64,000 bases of DNA from Ananas comosus (taxonomy: Eukaryota > Streptophyta > Magnoliopsida > Poales > Bromeliaceae), in contig NC_033641.1 in assembly GCF_001540865.1 (NCBI RefSeq), positions 1,057,495 through 1,121,494 on the forward strand, given 5' to 3'. Made by a program: the position numbers and the translations under genes. Within the stretch, counting starts at the first letter, position 1. Each line of letters begins with the position of its first letter. Below the pieces are notes generated by a model. It was not told where the DNA came from. It searched no databases and saw nothing but the letters and a program-made list of their open reading frames with translations. This document shows, piece after piece, positions 19,440 through 31,259 of this stretch.

Positions 19440-20243
19440 TAGGGCTTTTTTTGCATTTAGACCTCTGGCAAATTTTTATTTTAAAGATAGTCCTGTCAAA
19501 ATTTAATTTACAAAAATGGTCTTGGGCCTGCCACGCAGGCGCCACATCAGCGCCACGCGAGCAGGGCCAAGGCTGTGTGTTAAGTTGAACACGGTGAACC
19601 ATTCACCGTGTTTAGACACGGTGAATAGTTCACCGTGTTTAGTACGTATTTTTTATATATTGAAAAGAGGAATAAGAAATATGGATGTCAATAGGTATGA
19701 TATCCGAAATATTATCCGAATTCAAACCCGAATAAATTTTATATATATACATAATTTATTTTTATTTATTTATACAATATATAAAATATTTAATAATTTT
19801 TATAACTTAGATCTTCATTCAACCCAGCGGGTTTTAAAAATCTATACCGTTGGATGAAGATCTAAGGAATAAAAATTATTAAATATTTTATATATTGTAT
19901 AAATAAACAAAAATAAATTACGTATATATATATATAATTTATTCGGGTTTGGATTCGGATAATATTTCGGATATCCATACCTATTGACATTCCTACTCCT
20001 TATTTCACTTTTCAATATACAAAAAATACGTACTAAATACGGTGAATCATTCACCGTGTTTAGATACGGTGAATGGTTTATCGTATTCAACTTAATATCC
20101 TGGCTCCAGCCCTGCCCGTGTGGCGCTGACGAGGCGCCTGCGTGGCAGGGACAGAACTATTTTTGCAATTTTAATTTTGATAGGGCTATTTTTAAAATAA
20201 AAATTACTCAGGAGGCTATTTGCAAAAAAAAGCCCACTTTTTT
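19440..20243. repeat. C-family foldback, ~800 bp, with nested H element
   Basis: Outer arms AGGGCTTTTTTTGCATTTAG and CTATTTGCAAAAAAAAGCCC. GC-rich arms GCCACGCAGGCGCCAC and GAGGCGCCTGCGTGGC. Four palindromic units sit near 19590, 19617, 20039 and 20065, two on each side. Between them (19680-20000) lies an inserted palindromic H-type segment (ATGGATGTCAATAGG ... CCTATTGACATTCC). The whole unit could fold into a single long hairpin. Confidence 0.75.
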
Positions 20244-20634
20244 ATCCCAACATCTTTTGATGGTTTTGAATATAGCAAAATTTGAGTGCAGAGACAGTTG
20301 GATTTTGGCATGCTTTAAGATTTTGAAGTGTGAAAGGAGGAAAAGAGGTGGGTTGTCCCATATGAATTCACCCACATGGAGAACATGCTAGATGTCATAA
20401 CCAATAATGTAAGATTCAACAAGTTCTAAGGACTATAGTACTCTCTTCTTTTTTTTTTTCTTTTTTTTTCTTTCTTTTTTTTCCTCATCCACCTTCCTTT
20501 TTTTCTTTTCTTTTTTTTCCTCTCATTTTTGGTGGATTTTATGTCGGGAACAACTCTACTTTCATGCATCAGCTTTTTGGAAATAGTGAGCTTTGCTATA
20601 AGAAAAAATGTTACAAGTTCACTCTAGTATAGGG
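20244..20634. other. Intergenic with polypyrimidine tract
   Basis: A T/C-rich tract of about 90 bp (20440-20530). No gene recognised. Confidence 0.4.
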
Positions 20635-20938
20635 TGTATATTAGGAATTCAAACGAGATGGATATGGCCACATTCCGCTCTATTTTCTTGATGGGTTGGG
20701 ACGGATTGATTTTTATAATATTATTTGTACCCTATTATCGCTCTGGTCAGAGCGGCAGCGAATTCTTTATGAAGTTTTGACGGATCTAGACGGATTAAGA
20801 AAGGAACGAGTTTTTCATCTTCTGCTTTATTTTCTTAACGAATTTGAGGCAGGTTATTTTTTGGCTCCTGCTTACCGCCCTACTCGAGACAGATCAGGGC
20901 AAGAGCTCCACTAAACCTGATCGATTTGCATCCCTAGC
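20635..20938. repeat. H-type element, TTTGCATCCCTA right end
   Basis: The right end CGATTTGCATCCCTA matches the element at 13596-13931. The body has GGGTTGGGACGGATTGATTTT and GACGGATCTAGACGGATT motifs. The left end is poorly preserved. The open frame inside (20696-20914) looks accidental. Confidence 0.45.
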
Positions 20939-21429
20939 ATATGTCGTATACCCCATCATCTAAGGGTGTCAAATTCTGTACATTTTGAGTGATTCATTTC
21001 ATCGATCTGTAACATTTCGGAAAGCGATAAGCTAAATCTACAACCCAAAAATATTATGTAATTTCTATTTGAAGTGATAATTTTATCACATTAGTTACGT
21101 CAGCCATGAGCGACAATCTTTTCATCTTTTTCACTTCTTGTAACCTTTAAATCTTTGCCGTATAAAATGTTACAGCTTTTACGCAATTAAAAAGTAGAGT
21201 GGTACAATGCACCACTCACATGATGTGCTATGTGCATGCAATAATTTTTTCATAATAATTGACCCTAAAATGTGATAGAAAAGAAGAGAGAGAAAGTGAA
21301 ACACTGAGGAAAACTTTTGTACATCAACAAGACTGTAAGCTCAAATTCAGCAACAAAAGAACAAGTGCTAAATAATGCAACAGCTTGGAACTCTGAAGTG
21401 AGTGTTCGATTGGGTGGGGGGGGGTCGGG

Positions 21430-21649
21430 TAGGGATGTCAATGGGTATGGATATCCGAAATTTTATCCGAACTCGAACTCGAATGAAACGGATATATTCA
21501 ATGCTAAACGGATATGGATTCGGATATGAATATCAAAAATAGAAGTCCGATGGATATGGATTCGGATATAGATTTTGACTGTACCAGACCCGAACCTGAA
21601 CCGACCCGAATCCGAATTTATTTTGTATTATATATATATATATATATAT

Positions 21650-21710
<61 letters not shown>

Positions 21711-21931
21711 ATTTTATATTTGAATTTGTATTTTAAAAATTTAGATTTAATATAATATATTTTGAAATATTGAAAAAAAAATAATTGTTTCGAGTTCAAA
21801 TTTCGGATTCGGGTTTAGATATGAATTTTTAAAATCCGCCGAGTTCGGGTTTGGGTCTCGGGTTTGGAGTCGGGTTCGGGTTCGGATTTTTGAAAATCCG
21901 CTCCGAATCCGACCGGTTGACATTTCTAGGG
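21430..21931. repeat. H-type element, TAGGGATGTCAAT ends, with long (TA)n
   Basis: Left TAGGGATGTCAATGGG, right CCGGTTGACATTTCTA, an imperfect inverted pair. The arms are rich in GGATATGGATTCGGATAT / CGGGTTCGGGTTCGG motifs. A (TA)n tract occupies the centre (21628-21709). Confidence 0.6.
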
Positions 21932-22672
21932 GGGATAAGGGCTTATCCTCCTTTATCCTCAAACATTTTTTGGTGGAGGGGGGATTAGCTAACCCCACCC
22001 CCCTCCCTTGGAATTGGGGTGGGTTAGCTAATTCTATCCCAATTTAATTTTTTTAAAAATTTAAATTTAAATTTTAAATTTAAAGAATTTATAATTTGTA
22101 ATCTTAATATTAAAATTTTTAATTTTTAAATTTTAAATTTATATTTTAATTTTTTAAAATTTAAAGTTTGATTTTTTAGATTTTTAAATTTAGATTTAAT
22201 CTTAAATTTAAAATTTAAAATTTAAAATTTAGAATTTTGCATTTTCAAATTTGAGATTTTAAAATTTAAAACTTTGAAATTTAAAATTTAACTCAAATTG
22301 CTATAGTAGGAACTACAGGAAGAGTTTCAAATGCGGAGTTGAAACTACACCCAAATTAGCCGCAGTTCCAACTGCAGCAGTTGGAGAGAGTAATGTAAAC
22401 AAAAGATAAGCTTACCTCCTTGATTATTTTTGAAACTTTTTTTTTTTTTTTTTTTTTTATACGTTGGAGGTAATTTCACTGTCATATATATAAAATGATA
22501 AAATTTTAAAATTAATTTTCTATTACATGCAACCAAACAAATTATTTGTAGTTACAGCAGTTTCTACTCTATCCAGCCAAATAGGATGTATATAATTGCA
22601 ACTGTCGTATTTTCAACGATATACATCTCCAATCACTCTGTATTTATAATTACGTCTAACCAAACGGTCCCT
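21932..22672. repeat. Low-complexity AAATTTAAA block, MITE-like
   Basis: GGGGATAAGGGCTTATCC and GGGGTGGGTTAGC motifs lead into about 260 bp made almost entirely of AAATTTAAA-type words (22035-22285). After a T-run (22437-22460) the block ends CCAAACGGTCCC. A shorter stretch of the same AAATTTAAA words lies at 49.5 kb. Probably a hAT-like non-autonomous element; the ends are not proven. Confidence 0.4.
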
Positions 22673-23221
22673 AAGAAGAGGAGAGAAAAGAAAGGATCGC
22701 TGAGTTCAATAATCGGTTAAAAATAGAAATTCTTTTTATCAATTTTTTTTAAAAAAAGAAAAATCTTGGGGTAAATTGGACCACTAGTTTCCAAGCTTTT
22801 AGCCCAAATTCATTTCGTATTTATTGTTACAGGATAAATTATTGCGTAAAATGGTGCACTCTTAACATTCATCGACCACACATTTATCAACATCCATCTC
22901 ATTTCATACTTCTCTAGTTCAGACCCCATTGAGTTGCTGTGTCTTTTTTATGTACAAATTTAGCGCAACGAAGAACCGATAGATTTGTAATCGAACGTAC
23001 GAGAATGCATTGGACACATTTAAGAAAAATTTTCTCTAAATTATGAAGAAATAAAGTGGAATGTGTATTTTGGAAATTGCAATTCACTGCTAAAATTGGG
23101 TCATTAAGCCTTGGGCTTAAGGATTGGGCTTTGATTAGATCGGATCGGGCTCGGGTGTGACTCTTTCTACAGGCCTCATATTTGGGCTCGGCCCGGTTGT
23201 ATCGTTCGAGTTGGATTCGCT
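22673..23221. other. Intergenic, nothing recognised
   Basis: No gene-like frame. A GGATCGGGCTCGGG / GGCTCGGCCCGG cluster lies at 23140-23200. Confidence 0.35.
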
Positions 23222-23855
23222 AAAATAAGTATTTCACTTTAGTAACATATAGTTTAAAGTATATCACTTTAATATCCTATGGTTTTATATTTCTCTTTTT
23301 GTCGGCACTTCTGTTAACTCTCCGTTAAATCATATTAAAAAAACTTCAGATATCCCACATATGATTTATTGAATATTCACTTTAGTACTTTGTGACTTAG
23401 GGCGTGTTTGGTACTCTGTAAAAGTAGCCGGAAATTTTTTTTCCATGTAAAATTTCACTTTTTGATGTTTGGTTGTTAGTAAAAAATTTTCCAGGGAAAA
23501 AAATTTTTACGTGTTATATGAAAATCCAAAGTTTTCGTTTTCCGCTCGCTGCAACGGGAAAACGAAAACCACCGCACAAACTCAGGGGCCTTCTTTGTGC
23601 GCGGTCCACGAGGTGCCCTTCACCTCGTGGACCGCGTGAGAGAGAGAGTCCGAGGTGCCCTTACCGAATTTTTTACTTTACTGGTATGTGGTTTTAGCTT
23701 TATTACTGATATAATAAAAAAAATAATGGAGGGGATAACGGAAAGAGAAAAACGAAAACACAGAATACTAAAGTGATATATTTTAAATCATAGAGTACTA
23801 AAGTGAGAAAGCGCGAAATTACAGGAGTGATATTTGAAGTTTTTCCATATATTTG
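23222..23855. repeat. D-family element interrupted by a GC-rich insert
   Basis: The left part (TTTCACTTTAGTAACATATAG) and right part (GAGTACTAAAGTGAGAAAGC ... GATATTTGAAG) are diverged D-family phrases. Between them, from AGGGCGTGTTTGGTACTC (23399) to about 23750, is another element of hAT-like appearance carrying a perfect hairpin. Confidence 0.5.
23600..23636. other. Perfect 16 bp stem-loop
   Basis: Positions 23601-23615 (GCGGTCCACGAGGTG) are exactly complementary to 23621-23635, with the loop CCCTT; one more C-G pair closes the base. It lies inside a mobile-element-like sequence, so it may be that element's internal arm and not a small-RNA gene. Confidence 0.7.
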
Positions 23856-24828
23856 ATATGGCCAGTTACAGATGATCTAAGAGATGACGATTTAATTTCT
23901 AAAAGTTTTCTTTTTACTCCATTCTATATGGCCGGTGGGGATTGAATCTGCGACCTCACGAGGCATAGGAAATATGGAGTTAAGATCAAATTAATAAGAT
24001 GGCATCCAAAAATTCTTCTGATAAAATAACAATTTGAAAATAAATTTAACACTATCCAATTAGTCATAACTTAGATAATGAAATTATCTAAAAGGAAGAA
24101 AATTAGAGGCACTTCGTGCAAATGCAGTGGCTCACTGAAAGAGAAAATAATGATCTTTCCATCAAAAGAAAACGAAAAGGAAAACGCTACATCTATATCT
24201 ATACCTATCTATACCTATACAGTAATCCCCATGACTAAATCCTACATATACCCATCCCCTTAATTTGAGGAGAAGTGGGGCCTACTTTTTTTTTTCTTTT
24301 TAACTTTTTTCATTTTCTTTAGATTTACTAAGGCCTAAATTTTTTTTTTTACCCTTTTTTTTTTACCTCGTGGTTTTCCACCATCTTTCTTAAATTTGCA
24401 AATTCGAACCTTTATTGTGTTTCATATTCGGATTCAATTAATTGATTAAAAGTGATATATATATATATATATATTATGTACTATATTATATATATGATGT
24501 TGGACTGGCTATATTAAGTAATCAAATTCATTATTCGCCTAACAGTTTTTTAATAGCCTTTGGATCAATATTCTTTTCATTTATTTCTAAAACCATGATT
24601 TAATACTATAACCCAGTAGCACCATCTCCAAATCCGTAGGTGGAGCCACTCAACTCTATATCGACTATATATTATTCCTGACCCTACAATTTTCAGCCAG
24701 CGTGTTAAAATTTGATAGTAAATAAAAGGTTTACTATTAATAGATATTCTAATCTAATTAATATAAATCATATATATATATATATATATATATAATACTT
24801 ATAAATTGTCTTACGTATTATTGTGAGC
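23856..24828. other. Intergenic, nothing recognised
   Basis: AT-rich, with (TA)n at 24455-24475 and 24773-24794. No gene. Confidence 0.4.
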
Positions 24829-24833
24829 CTTTC

Positions 24834-26665
24834 TGTGATATCCCTGGAGTTCAGCCCTTGAGACTTGTTGACAGTTCTGGAGAGTGTCAGGACAAGTCCG
24901 AGTCATGTTGGCGCGAAATAAACACCAACTGGACTCAGTGGGACGCGAGAGCAGGAAATTAGCATTGCAATTTGCAAATTGCAGATTTTCAGCAATTAGT
25001 ACCGGTACCATACATGGGCGTACCGGTACCCAGTGTATTTTCTGTGCAGATTGCTCTCGGGTTGCATTTTCTACTGCGGGGTACCGGTACAACATTGACT
25101 TGGTATCGGTACTCCAGGATAGGTGATGGGCTGAATGGTCTTTTGGCTGTCTCGTTGTTCTCACCCTCTCCTTCACCGCTTATATAGGATAGAGAGACCA
25201 GAGGGACATTGTTGCTGCCTTTTCTTCTCCTCTCTCTCTCTAGGATTGAGCCGTACGTGGTGGAGCTTTCGGGTAGAGTTCGGATCGACGCCGACGTCGC
25301 GTCGGGGAGCCGTTCGAGCGCGTAGACGTCGTAGTTGCGCCGATTGGAGGCCGTTTGAGCGTGTGGTTCCGCTTCTTTCGACTTCTCGCGGTCGCTGGAC
25401 GCGCTTTCGAGGTGGGTCAAAGTGATGCTTATCGGATTCTACGGATTTCCTTCTAATTCTATATGTGTCGACAGCATGTGTTTTTAGCTTTGTTTAGTAT
25501 ATTGTTTAGCTCGATTCTTGGAATTGCATATTTTTGAACTTGAATTGGAGCGTAGAAAATTAGCTAAAATATGCATGTTGGATTTGGATTGGACTTAGGA
25601 GAAAACTGACGTTTCTACACCGTCACTTGATTAACTACCAAATTTCTCTCTAGGAACTGTAACTTATTTGTATCGTCGCAGTTTGTCGGCGGTGGATACC
25701 CAGAATAGTATAGAACAATAGTACGCTTGTGCTGGGATGCCGAGCTTATTTTTACAGTATTGTTCAGACTGTTCCAGATTGTCGGGTGCCGTTGGGGTTG
25801 GCGGTGGACCCAGATTACTGTTTTTGCATCAGATTGTGCCGAGGGCACATGTGTTTTGGTTGTTAGACCCTATTTACTAGACTATAGCATGCGAGAGTCT
25901 GATTGAGCTCGACAGAGACACGCTTGCATACTCGGTTGGATAGCGCCCACGAGTGCCAGTCCGGAGTCGGGCTTTATACTTTTGCGTTGGTGTCGTTTTG
26001 TCCTAGTTGTACTTGCTCTGCACTGACGACCTGGTTTAGTGTCAGATAGTGTAGTTTCGAAAGACGGGACGGATGTGTTCAGTCCCTAGTGAGATTGGGT
26101 CAGAATTTACTTTTTCTATAGAGAGTGGTATTGGACCGAGATAGTATAGATGCATATAGCTGTAGATTTATTCTAGCTTTCTTACTATACTTGTTTACAT
26201 TTGTAGACTTAGTGGGTGAGCCGTTGAAGTCGGTAGCGGTACCCACTGAGGACTACTTCTTTTTGCAGTAGTTCTCACACCCAGTTGTTGGAATCTTTTG
26301 CAGAGCCTTCTTCTTCGGCTGCTGCTGCTGCTGAGTCTGACCGTGGAAAGGGTGTTGCGAGTTAGAGCCCTTCCTGATGAGTGCAGAGCTAGAGGAGTAT
26401 CAGCTACAGATAGTTGTAGTTTCTGGGTTATTATACATACTGATGTTGTATCTCGCTGGAGCGAGCATTTTGGTTATCTGGATGCTTGTATGTATAGTTA
26501 ACCTCTGTTGTTTATATATATTTCATTTCTTTTAGCAGCTCTATACTACTAGTTGTAGTATTATATGATTGCAAGTACAGCTATCGCTTCGTATACAGAA
26601 AATTTTTTTTTGTATATGGCGGATTTGTCGGCGTGCTCGGAGAACGAGTAATCCGGGGCGTGACA
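24834..26665 (+). mobile_element. Solo LTR, 1832 bp, with perfect 5 bp target duplication
   Basis: Begins TGTGATATCCCTGG and ends GGGGCGTGACA, the TG...CA form of LTRs. CTTTC flanks it on both sides (24829-24833 and 26666-26670). The U3 region has four copies of a GGTACCGGTAC-type palindrome (24998-25112), and a TATA box (CTTATATAGGAT) lies at about 25178. No primer-binding site, second LTR or gag/pol follows, so it is a solo LTR left by recombination. The last ~135 bp match the LTR at 50.6-51.2 kb. Size and ends suit a Ty3/gypsy-type element, but the superfamily cannot be proven without coding sequence. Confidence 0.9.
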
Positions 26666-26670
26666 CTTTC

Positions 26671-26989
26671 TTTAGTCATATTAATTGCAATATGATATTT
26701 TTTTGATTATTGTGTTATAAAAATAATTTTAATCATCCATTTGCATGATATGCGACCTCTTTTGAACAAGATTGAATAATTTTGTTGGAACGATTAATTC
26801 TTTTTCATTATAATTTTTTGTTAAAAAAAGTGTTTGTCTATAATATAGACTATATTTATTATTTTTTATACTAAACTGATATTTTATTTTTTACAAATTT
26901 TCACTTTAACAGTATCTACCCGCCATAACACGCGGGTCACTACACTAGTGTACCCTTTATTATAAGGTGTGCATCTTACACCGTAAATA
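26671..26989. other. Intergenic, nothing recognised
   Basis: AT-rich, no gene-like frame. Confidence 0.4.
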
Positions 26990-27144
26990 TGTAGCACCCT
27001 AATAATTTCAATCAGATGGAAAAGGAGTTCTTATTGGGAATATAAAAGGCTGCCCACTCTGCTAATAATAACTGAATTTAAGTATTTTGGATTGGTAGTT
27101 TGGACTAAACGAATTATTATTGCTAGCGGATCCGATTCGTTACA
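26990..27144 (+). mobile_element. Diverged solo LTR of the TRIM family
   Basis: TGTAGCACCCTAATAATTTC at the left, TTTAAGTATTTTGGATTGG in the middle, TTATTATTGCTAGCGG and TTCGTTACA at the right. This is the same order as the LTRs at 33059-33465 and nearly the same length as LTR1 (155 vs 152 bp). No target duplication recognised. Confidence 0.6.
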
Positions 27145-27868
27145 AGTATCCAAAAGTTTACAGTGTTTTTAAAGTTTTTAATAATAAAAAAAAGAATTAA
27201 CATGACAAAGGGGTTGATCCAAGCCTTTTGAAGCTAGGATGTATATCTTATAGGCTATAAATTATTATTGGGTATATGCATAGCATTGCTCCAAAAAAAA
27301 AAAAAAAAAAAAAAAAAGGCTAAAATGCAATAAACCTCACAATAAATATTTGTCTTTTTTACTTTACCCTCTTGTCTTTCGAAACCTTTATTTTGTCTAT
27401 TTAATATTTAAAATTGTTGCATAAATTCGTCTTATTATTCAGTTACTATTCCATGCATAAATTGCATGGTATATTTTGAATAACTTAGTGAGATATTCGT
27501 TACACCTTTAAAAATGATGGATCATACAAATCTTTCTATTCCTCAAATTAGATAACTTTATAAAAAAAAAAAAGTTCCTTGCCTTTATGGAAAAAAGATT
27601 TCTTATTATTTACTAATTAGCTTTCATGTTTTTTTTTTTTGCTGTCATTTTTAAGTGTAAAATGGGTATATCATTAGTTGATCAATGGCACCATACAATG
27701 TATAATGGAACAATGACGAAATAGCAATGGTGCAGGATTAAGTGCTATAATTTTAAATTTCGAGGCACAAAATAGACGCTTTTAACATATGAGCGTAAAG
27801 TGGAAAACATATATTTATGTAAGGATTTTCGCATTTTAGCTAAAAACTAAAATATTAGAGATAAACTT

Positions 27869-27870
<2 letters not shown>
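27145..27870. other. Intergenic, nothing recognised
   Basis: A 26 nt A-run at about 27292-27317 and other homopolymers. No gene. Confidence 0.4.
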
Positions 27871-27875
<5 letters not shown>

Positions 27876-27923
<48 letters not shown>

Positions 27924-28154
27924 GGCTGGAATACTATTAATAGTAAAATACTTTTTTGGTATCAATTTTTAACCAGATGATGAAAAATTATAGGTCAGAT
28001 GATATTAGTCGGTTAGAATTGAGTGGTCCTCCTAGGGTTGAGTGGTCCCCACTGGGTTTAAGTTTAATCCAATGGTTAGAAATAATGAAAAGAGTTGATC
28101 CAAAGCTAAAAAACTGTAGCAATAATGAAATTTTGCTACTAATAGTACCCAGTC

Positions 28155-28209
<55 letters not shown>
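27876..28209. repeat. (TA)n, B-family foldback, (CT)n(TA)n
   Basis: (TA)n (27881-27920), then TTAGGCTGGAATACTATT, core CCTAGGGTTGAGTGGTCC, right end GCTACTAATAGTACCCAGTC, then (CT)n (28158-28193) and (TA)n to 28209. Standard B layout. Confidence 0.65.
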
Positions 28210-28725
28210 GGCTAGGGCTACTATCCTCTTAAGATGATAGTAATACTTGTCCTATCAAGTTGTTCTTGATGATAGAGATTTCGAATCGATGATTGGAGCC
28301 GTTGAAGTTGATCTAGAGTATTTGAAATATCTAGAAGCTAAATTTTATAAATTTTAAAAATTATTTACATGGTGATCAAAGTGTCGTAAAATCGACAATT
28401 TTTGACGGCCTATATGAGCCATTTGCTTGTTTAACGGTGTAGAGCAATCCAAATTGCTTAAATTTTTGATAGAAAATTCTTTATACTATTTAGATAATGT
28501 TTGATAACTCTAATTATGAATTGAGAAAGTCTAACCTCTATTTTAAGAAGGTTATTCATTTATGACCGTTCATTTTTCAAACTCTTCGATGAACTTGATA
28601 ATGATTTTTAAATATTACAAAATTTGGTTTCTAAATATTTCTAATTATGTAGATCAATTTCAACGGTACCGATTATGAATTTGAAGCTCCGATCAGATGT
28701 TTAGAATGAATACTATATTTATGCT
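28210..28725. repeat. A-family foldback, degenerate
   Basis: GGCTAGGGCTACTATCC, GTTCTTGATGATAGAGATTTC and GATTGGAGCCGTTGAAG open it; CAACGGTACCGATTATGAA and CTCCGATCAGATG close it. Shares its left flank microsatellite with the preceding B element. Confidence 0.55.
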
Positions 28726-30011
28726 TTTACTCCATTCTTTTCGTAGTAAGATAAATTACATCGTAGGTGAAATATGATAAATCAAAGATGTCAAGGGTCT
28801 GTCGAGAAGCAAAAATCAAACTCATAACTTGTAATCATACAGAAAATAATTTGTACTGAATAGTTATCATTAGACATCTTATTTTGACATGCAAACAACA
28901 TCTTAAATTTTCTAAAGACATGTAACCAGGCAAATCAAAGTAGATGTTTTGTATTGAATGAACTTCATACAAAACCACATGAAAATTAAAAGGTAAAAAT
29001 GTCATTTAAAAGTGGTATTTGGTTACATCTCAGTAGTTTAAAACTTGGAAGTAACAATATGTCCCCATGAAACAAGTAATTTGCACTGGATAAGTGATTA
29101 TGATAACTACTATATGAAACATCTGCAAGGACAATCAAATGAAAATAGAAATTAGCTTCAAAAAATGAATGTACTAATGATTGTATGAGAGTAGTGATCA
29201 GCTATAAGCAGAGATGCTCACGCCGAAACGGATTGTGTAACAGAACCGAGCTCGAAAATTGAAGAAGTAAACTGTATGGATAGTCCCTGAACTACCCTAA
29301 TATTGCAACTTAAAAAAGAAACATAGTCTCTAATTCAAGTACATCTAAACAGGAGAGTCATTTTACAGGATAAGAGGTTAAGATGGTCATTCGCAAGAGC
29401 AACTTGTACATACTATTTTTGACGGTCGGAGATGAAAATGCAATGAATGAAAAAAGTTAAAGGACTTCATCGATCGATTTGGTACAAATATAAACTACAA
29501 AGAGCGATTTAGGGCTTCGCCGAGTATCTAGATTAGTTTGGTATCAAACTGCTAAATAATTAGAACAGCATTTCCAGGAATAGTACATCATTTTCAGTTT
29601 CTTTAGGTAGAGATAATTTGCATTATAGCAAACATATAATTGAACCTTTAACAGAATACAAAAGTACATTTCAAACTACATATGCCACTTCAAAACATGT
29701 CGACATTCCCATAAGAAAATATATAACAAATAAACAATAATATAAGCGCCTTTCAAAAAAGAAGAAAGAGAATGATATAAGCATGATATGCATGTCCAAA
29801 AGTACATAAATTAATAGAAAGCATCATTGCCATCGTTTCAAGCATATTACAGTAAAGTCAATATTAATCAGGCATTTTCTGCAATAGAGAATTTTGCGCA
29901 AAAGGAAAATACAGAGACTTTTACTTTTACCGTTGACGTTATATAGCGCTGCTGCTGTGTTATTCTGGATTTGCTTGTGGCCTTTTCTGCATCAACATTA
30001 CATTCCAATTT
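28726..30011. other. 3' flank of the F-box gene
   Basis: No competing gene. The last few hundred bases (about 29700-30011) have the mixed composition of a 3' UTR, but I could not fix a poly(A) site. Confidence 0.4.
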
Positions 30012-31259
30012 TCAAGCCATCATTATAGCACAGTTCAGAATAAACGAGCACCACTTATCAGTGCCACTCTGAAGGACACACCATCGAACGAAATCTAAAT
30101 CGGGATTAGGAACGCAAGTACATACTGTCATCCCTTGTCCGGTTTTTGTTTCCTCTACACAACCGATGATAAGTAACTCATCGCCTAAGGACTTGAAGGC
30201 CACTCCCCACCCCTTTCTGATGTCAGCCCTTACCGGCACCTTGCCCAACTCCTTCCATGTATTGCTGTTCTTCAGGTACACCTTGAGTTGGTTAGACGAG
30301 GCCTCGAGAGAATACAACTCATTGTTCACTACCGCCACAAGAGGAGGGGACTGAGAGGAGCCGCTCGAGAAGTCCTCAGCCATACCAGGGATTAGCTCCC
30401 ACGCATTCCGTGTGAAATCATAACATTCCCCACAAGCAAGATTGTCGCCGTTTTCATTTTGCCCCCCAATCACGTAGAATTTACGATCCATACAAAAGCC
30501 CGAGCAAAGCTTCCTTCGCCTGTTCATGCGAGGGAGCGGTTCCCAGGACTTGGTCTTAGGATCATACTTCTCAGCAGTGTTCAAGATGCTGAGACCAGCA
30601 CCCAAACTAATGCCTCCTGCGACACAGGCAACATTACCGCAGTTTGCAGATGCGAACAGGAATCTTGGGTTGATCATCCTAGGACCATGGAACCAACGGT
30701 CTGACTCGAGCTCATACCTCCAGATAGCTGGGTCCTCAATCTCTTTTCCTGAGACGAGAAGGTGGTTCCCCACACACAGAGTTTCCTTGTCGGAGGACGA
30801 GAAGCAAATGTCAGACGGCAGTATCGGGAGCTCCCGATGGGATCCGGTGTAGGGTTCGTAACACCACCAGCGAAGCTCACCGCTCGCTAGCAAGAGAACT
30901 TTTGGGTCCGTTATGCCAATATTCTCTCTCATGTTGTAGAGCTCACTGCTCATGATCAGCGAATTGTATCGCCTGTTCACCAAGCGGAGGTTCTGAAACT
31001 GCGATCTTGGAACCCTAGCCAAGATACGAACTGCGACTTCATCGTCTAGGGAGGGCAAATAAGAGTTATCCACATCATTGGGTCTCGATGAATCCCCATC
31101 TCTCGGAATGAAAGTTCCACTTCCATTCACAAGGCCGGATCCTCCACATTCACTTGGAATTTCAATTTGCATTAAACCTCTACTTGTACCGTTCTTCCTA
31201 TGAATGTTTGAATTGCCTTCCTTATCACAAACACCTTGCCGCTCCTCGTCCTTCGACAT
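30012..31259 (-). CDS. F-box/kelch-repeat protein, SKIP11-like
   Basis: A single uninterrupted 415-codon frame. Residues about 67-110 (YLPSLDDEVAVRILARVPRS, then LRLVNRRYNSL) form the F-box, which would bind SKP1 in an SCF ubiquitin ligase. Kelch-like blades follow: ASANCGNVACVAGG...YDPKTKSWEPLPRM (about 203-245), CMDRKFYVIGGQNENGD...YDFTRNAWELIPGM (256-293), and NNELYSLEASS...NTWKELGKVPVR. This domain order and length are those of the Arabidopsis SKIP11/At1g74510 group. The N-terminal ~60 residues are polar and probably disordered. The ATG lies 18 bp after a splice acceptor (31278-31280). The upstream bases stay open, so a longer N-terminus from an upstream exon is possible, but family size favours this start. 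The ubiquitination target is unknown. Confidence 0.9.
   Translation of the reverse strand: MSKDEERQGVCDKEGNSNIHRKNGTSRGLMQIEIPSECGGSGLVNGSGTFIPRDGDSSRPNDVDNSYLPSLDDEVAVRILARVPRSQFQNLRLVNRRYNSLIMSSELYNMRENIGITDPKVLLLASGELRWWCYEPYTGSHRELPILPSDICFSSSDKETLCVGNHLLVSGKEIEDPAIWRYELESDRWFHGPRMINPRFLFASANCGNVACVAGGISLGAGLSILNTAEKYDPKTKSWEPLPRMNRRRKLCSGFCMDRKFYVIGGQNENGDNLACGECYDFTRNAWELIPGMAEDFSSGSSQSPPLVAVVNNELYSLEASSNQLKVYLKNSNTWKELGKVPVRADIRKGWGVAFKSLGDELLIIGCVEETKTGQGMTVCTCVPNPDLDFVRWCVLQSGTDKWCSFILNCAIMMA

Noticed and set aside
25135..25425. Open frames on both strands within the 24.8-26.7 kb LTR
   Set aside because: They lie in non-coding LTR sequence around the TATA box and overlap each other; no gag/pol motif is present.
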